The notes under the pieces: generated by a model
The model's database searches: none
Told to the model about the DNA's origin: nothing
Seen by the model: only the letters and a program-made list of their open reading frames with translations
From: Proteiniphilum sp.
GTDB taxonomy: Bacteria > Bacteroidota > Bacteroidia > Bacteroidales > Dysgonomonadaceae
NCBI GenBank assembly: GCA_012728465.1
Contig: JAAYFB010000019.1
Location: 1-8,152 of the forward strand
Reading direction: 5' to 3'
DNA length: 8,152 bases
Part shown: positions 5,454 through 8,152 of the stretch, one piece after another
Position numbering within the stretch: position 1 is the first letter of the stretch
How the letters are laid out: each line of letters starts with the position of its first letter
Translations under genes and position numbers: made by a program

Positions 5454-6779
5454 TTAGCCTTCTACTGGAATATCAGTATTTACATTTTTAGAACCTACTA
5501 AAGCATAGTAGATTAGGTATGCAAGACCAGCTGCTACTACCCAGTAGCTAGTTAGATAACCAACACCTCCAGTGATATCCACGATAGCGTTTTGCAATAG
5601 AGGCAAGATACCACCACCACAAACCATTACCATAAAGATACCTGATGCTTTTTCAGTATATTTACCAAGTCCTTCAACGGCAAGATTGAAAATACCACCC
5701 CACATTACTGAAGTACACAACCCTCCAAGCACCAACAATGCTGCATTAATTGGCACATTAGCTAAACCAAATAAACCATCTGCACCACCGCTCTTGAACA
5801 CTGGTAGATTAACCATAGAGTCAACAGGAGCAAACATGGCAGATAGAGTCAACACTAATCCAGCTACAGAAGCAACTAAAAGCATAGATTTTGCAGACAC
5901 TTTGCTACCAATAGCAGCACCTACAAGGCGACCTACTAACATTAGCAACCAATAAGTAGCAGTAACTGATCCAGCAATAGCTTCAGCTGCTCCAGTTCCA
6001 CCAAGTTTAAGAACATCTAGATCTGGGTTTTGTAACCATTTGTTTAGAATGTTAGGGATACCCACCTCAACACCTACATAAACAAAAATACCAACAGCTC
6101 CTAACACAAAGTGGCGGAACGATAATGGTGAATATTTTGCTTTTTCGATAGTTGCGTTTTCTTGTACTGATTTTCTTTCAGGAATAGCAGAAACAAGGAT
6201 AACGATAAATGCAAAAGCGAAAATTGCAAGAGCAGCATACATTAATGGAAATACGTCGCTAATTTTTGCAGTTGCAATAGATGGAATTAAGATACCTGTA
6301 AGAATGATAACCGCAGTTCCACTCAGTGAATTGAAAGATCCACCAATTTGAATCAATTGGTTTCCTTTATTGCCTCCACCACCTAATGAGTTCAACATTG
6401 GGTTTACAACTGTGTTAAGCATAGTCATTGAAAAACCAGCAACAAATGCACCTAATAGATAAACGCCAAAGCTACCTACAAAGCCTGACGCTGTTTGAAT
6501 ACCAACTCCTATGAAACCAACAGCAATAGCAATAAGAGCTGTTTTTTTGTACCCTAGCTTTTGAAGCATAGTTCCCGCAGGATAACCCATAAATGCATAA
6601 GCAATAAAGTTAGCAAATACACCTAGTGTTCCCATCCAGTTAGGTACACCAAATTGATACTTTAATACATCACCCATTGGAGATGCTAAATTTGTTACGA
6701 AGGCAATCATTCCAAATAGGAAAATCATAACAATAATTGGAATGATTCTTCCAGAACCTTGATTAGTTTTTGTACTCAT
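5454..6779 (-). CDS. gluP: Sugar MFS transporter, FucP/GluP family (glucose/galactose)
   Basis: A 441-residue inner-membrane symporter of the major facilitator superfamily. About twelve hydrophobic segments are visible (roughly 11-30, 50-70, 79-98, 103-122, 147-167, 180-199, 224-244, 268-289, 298-317, 343-363, 378-398, 408-427). The family's loop 2-3 motif reads GTMLQKLGYKKT (69-80), and the conserved region QIGGSFNSLSGT (144-155) resembles FucP-group transporters. Characterised relatives are Brucella GluP (glucose/galactose) and E. coli FucP (fucose, proton-coupled). Neighbours galM and galK favour galactose, and glucose may also be carried. The hydrophilic linker at about 200-220 is the central cytoplasmic loop. 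It starts 39 bases after the galM stop; the gap is A-rich on the coding strand with no Shine-Dalgarno site, as is usual in this phylum. The gene symbol is given by family similarity and neighbours. Confidence 0.9.
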   Translation of the reverse strand: MSTKTNQGSGRIIPIIVMIFLFGMIAFVTNLASPMGDVLKYQFGVPNWMGTLGVFANFIAYAFMGYPAGTMLQKLGYKKTALIAIAVGFIGVGIQTASGFVGSFGVYLLGAFVAGFSMTMLNTVVNPMLNSLGGGGNKGNQLIQIGGSFNSLSGTAVIILTGILIPSIATAKISDVFPLMYAALAIFAFAFIVILVSAIPERKSVQENATIEKAKYSPLSFRHFVLGAVGIFVYVGVEVGIPNILNKWLQNPDLDVLKLGGTGAAEAIAGSVTATYWLLMLVGRLVGAAIGSKVSAKSMLLVASVAGLVLTLSAMFAPVDSMVNLPVFKSGGADGLFGLANVPINAALLVLGGLCTSVMWGGIFNLAVEGLGKYTEKASGIFMVMVCGGGILPLLQNAIVDITGGVGYLTSYWVVAAGLAYLIYYALVGSKNVNTDIPVEG

Positions 6780-6818
6780 ACTTTTTTTATTAATTGTTTG
6801 TTTTAATTTTTATTGTTG

Positions 6819-7892
6819 TTATACACTAAATTTAAAAGTTGTTCGTGAATTAAATCTTTCACCAGGTTTTAGAACTACTGAAGGGTAATCTGGCTTATTT
6901 ATGCTATCAGGGTAATGCTGAGTTTCGAAGCAAACCGCTGCCCGCTCTGGGTATCTATTTCCATTTTTTCCTTCAAAATCACCTGTCATCCAGTTTCCAG
7001 TATATAGCTGAACTCCTGGTTCGGTTGTGAACATCTCCATTTTAATTCCTGTTTTGGGAGATTCACACAATCCTACATACGAATATTCATCTTCCGACTT
7101 TTTATTCAATATATAGGTATGATCATATCCCTTACCAAATACGAGTTGCTCAAAATCGTCATTTATTCTGTCACCAATTGCACATGGCTTTGTAAAATCC
7201 ATTGGAGTATCTTTCACTGCTTCTGCATCGCCATAAGGAATAGCTGTATTATCAGTAGGCAAGTATGAATCAGCATTAAGCGTCAAAATGTGATCGCCAA
7301 TATGTGGATCACCTTCACCTGAAAGATTAAAATAGGAGTGGTTGGTAAGATTCAAAATGGTAGTCTTATCTGTTGTGGCTTCGTAGATAATATCAAGCGC
7401 ATTATCATCAGTCAATGCATAGGTGATGAAAACATTTAAGTTTCCAGGGAAACCCTCCTCTCCATCTTTCGACAAATAATTTAAACGAATACTGTTATCT
7501 GAAACCTCTACAACTGTCCAGCATACTGCATTAAATCCTTTGATACCACCATGTAGTGAGTTTGGACCATTATTTACTGCCAGTTTGTATTCTACTCCCT
7601 CGAGTGTAAATTTTCCTTTTGCTATTCGATTTGCTGTTCTTCCACAAACGGCACCAAAATATGGCTCTGGAGAAGTTATATAGTCTTCAATATTGGTGTG
7701 ACCTAAAACCACATCAACCAATTTACCTGACTTATCAGGAATCATTAGTGATACTATTTTTGCCCCATAATTGGTTACTGTAACTTCACTTCCAGTCTTG
7801 TTTGTTAGAACGTATAATCCAGTTTGCACTCCATCTATAAGTTTATCAAAATCACTAGAATGCAAACCAGATTTATTATACATTTTGTTCAT
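6819..7892 (-). CDS. galM: Aldose 1-epimerase (galactose mutarotase)
   Basis: GalM interconverts beta- and alpha-anomers of galactose and glucose, supplying the alpha form to GalK. Numbered from the chosen start (357 residues), the catalytic motifs are NSLHGG (111-116, H114), NLTNHSYFNL (181-190, H185 as acid), GYDHTY (255-260, substrate-binding D257) and CFETQHYPDS (321-330, E323 as base). All match the Lactococcus-type active site. An upstream in-frame ATG at 7964 would add 24 residues rich in Leu, Asn and Lys that are neither a signal peptide nor family-like. The ATG at 7892 (MNKMYNKS) fits homologues, and one three codons later (7883) is nearly as good. No signal peptide is seen, so the enzyme should be cytoplasmic. 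It is the first gene of the operon. Confidence 0.95.
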   Translation of the reverse strand: MNKMYNKSGLHSSDFDKLIDGVQTGLYVLTNKTGSEVTVTNYGAKIVSLMIPDKSGKLVDVVLGHTNIEDYITSPEPYFGAVCGRTANRIAKGKFTLEGVEYKLAVNNGPNSLHGGIKGFNAVCWTVVEVSDNSIRLNYLSKDGEEGFPGNLNVFITYALTDDNALDIIYEATTDKTTILNLTNHSYFNLSGEGDPHIGDHILTLNADSYLPTDNTAIPYGDAEAVKDTPMDFTKPCAIGDRINDDFEQLVFGKGYDHTYILNKKSEDEYSYVGLCESPKTGIKMEMFTTEPGVQLYTGNWMTGDFEGKNGNRYPERAAVCFETQHYPDSINKPDYPSVVLKPGERFNSRTTFKFSV

Positions 7893-8152
7893 GTTCTTTA
7901 GGGTTTTAAATAAAAGATAATTATGAAGATTGATGCATTCTTTAATTTGGTGTAAAAATAACACATTCTTTCACAAGTATCCTTGCGTATAAATGTGTTA
8001 TATAACATGTTTTCTAAAAACACTTTACACCCTAATCACTAGTGTACACTTAATCCTATCATAATCACCTCATTATTATATTTTTTATATTAAATCTCAA
8101 TCTTAATTATTTTTACATCAATGTAAGCAAGCACTCTCTATTACTCTTCTTC
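7893..8152 (-). promoter_or_regulatory. gal operon upstream region with a cluster of dyads (candidate operators)
   Basis: No gene is seen in these 260 bases. They contain an unusual density of inverted repeats: GGTGTAAA (7949-7956) with TTTACACC (8024-8031); TAACACATT (7959-7967) with AATGTGTTA (7992-8000); the palindrome TGTTATATAACA (7996-8007), extendable to an 18-base imperfect dyad (7993-8010); AACATGTT (8004-8011); CACTAGTG (8037-8044) overlapping AGTGTACACT (8041-8050); and TTACAT/ATGTAA (8113-8118, 8121-8126). They lie upstream of galM, where an operator for the adjacent regulator would be expected. I could not find a convincing TTTG/TAnnTTTG promoter here. TATCTTTT (minus strand, about 7922-7915) matches 7 of 8 positions but has no -33 partner. 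Confidence 0.4.

Noticed and set aside
7893..7964. N-terminal extension of galM to the upstream ATG (24 residues)
   Set aside because: The extension is neither a signal peptide nor similar to mutarotase N-termini, and it would cover one arm of the dyad cluster. The ATG at 7892 fits the family length.
8113..8126. TTACAT/ATGTAA hairpin near the right edge as a terminator of a gene beyond the window
   Set aside because: The stem is only 6 bases with a 2-base loop and no coding sequence is seen to its right. The T run on the plus strand lies before, not after, the stem, so terminator function is not supported.
1..8152. CRISPR array, insertion sequence, tRNA or prophage content
   Set aside because: I saw no regularly spaced repeats, transposase or phage-like reading frame, or tRNA-like cloverleaf on either strand. 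All long frames are housekeeping or sugar-metabolism genes.

Overview
The window is an AT-rich stretch of a Bacteroidota chromosome, most probably order Bacteroidales. The grounds are: start codons preceded by A/T-rich stretches without Shine-Dalgarno sites, promoter-like TAnnTTTG boxes, a short single-RRM RNA-binding protein with a glycine/arginine tail, a Nudix/winged-helix regulator of the NrtR/AraR type, and a galM - FucP-family sugar transporter - galK operon as found in Bacteroides and relatives. I cannot name the genus. There is no insertion sequence, phage gene, CRISPR array, tRNA or rRNA.

Layout. Positions 1-735 (minus strand) hold tsaB, for t6A modification of tRNA, with a possible start of another gene at the left edge. 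A strong intrinsic terminator (about 833-867) separates it from a 101-residue RRM protein (890-1195, minus). An AT-rich divergent intergenic region of about 540 bases follows. It carries several inverted repeats and a plus-strand terminator-like hairpin (1683-1711) that has no gene upstream of it. A 553-residue AMP-binding acyl-CoA/acyl-ACP ligase runs on the plus strand (1738-3399). It converges, with 7 bases between stop codons, on a Nudix-type transcriptional regulator (3407-4114, minus). The rest of the window is a minus-strand galactose operon, transcribed right to left: galM (6819-7892), the sugar transporter (5454-6779), galK (4218-5372), then an intrinsic terminator (4133-4175) just before the regulator. 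The 260 bases upstream of galM contain a cluster of short dyads that are candidate operator sites.

How the genes work together. The MFS transporter would bring galactose and/or glucose through the inner membrane, GalM would interconvert the anomers, and GalK would phosphorylate alpha-galactose to galactose-1-phosphate. galT and galE of the Leloir pathway are not in the window. The adjacent regulator has a Nudix fold with an eroded catalytic box plus a C-terminal DNA-binding domain, so it is a plausible sugar-responsive regulator of this operon. That link rests on position and family only. The left half (tsaB, RRM protein, acyl ligase) looks like ordinary housekeeping genes in separate transcription units. 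I see no clear new biological system here. The best leads are regulatory: the orphan terminator before the ligase, the dyad cluster before galM, and the terminator set against the regulator's start codon.
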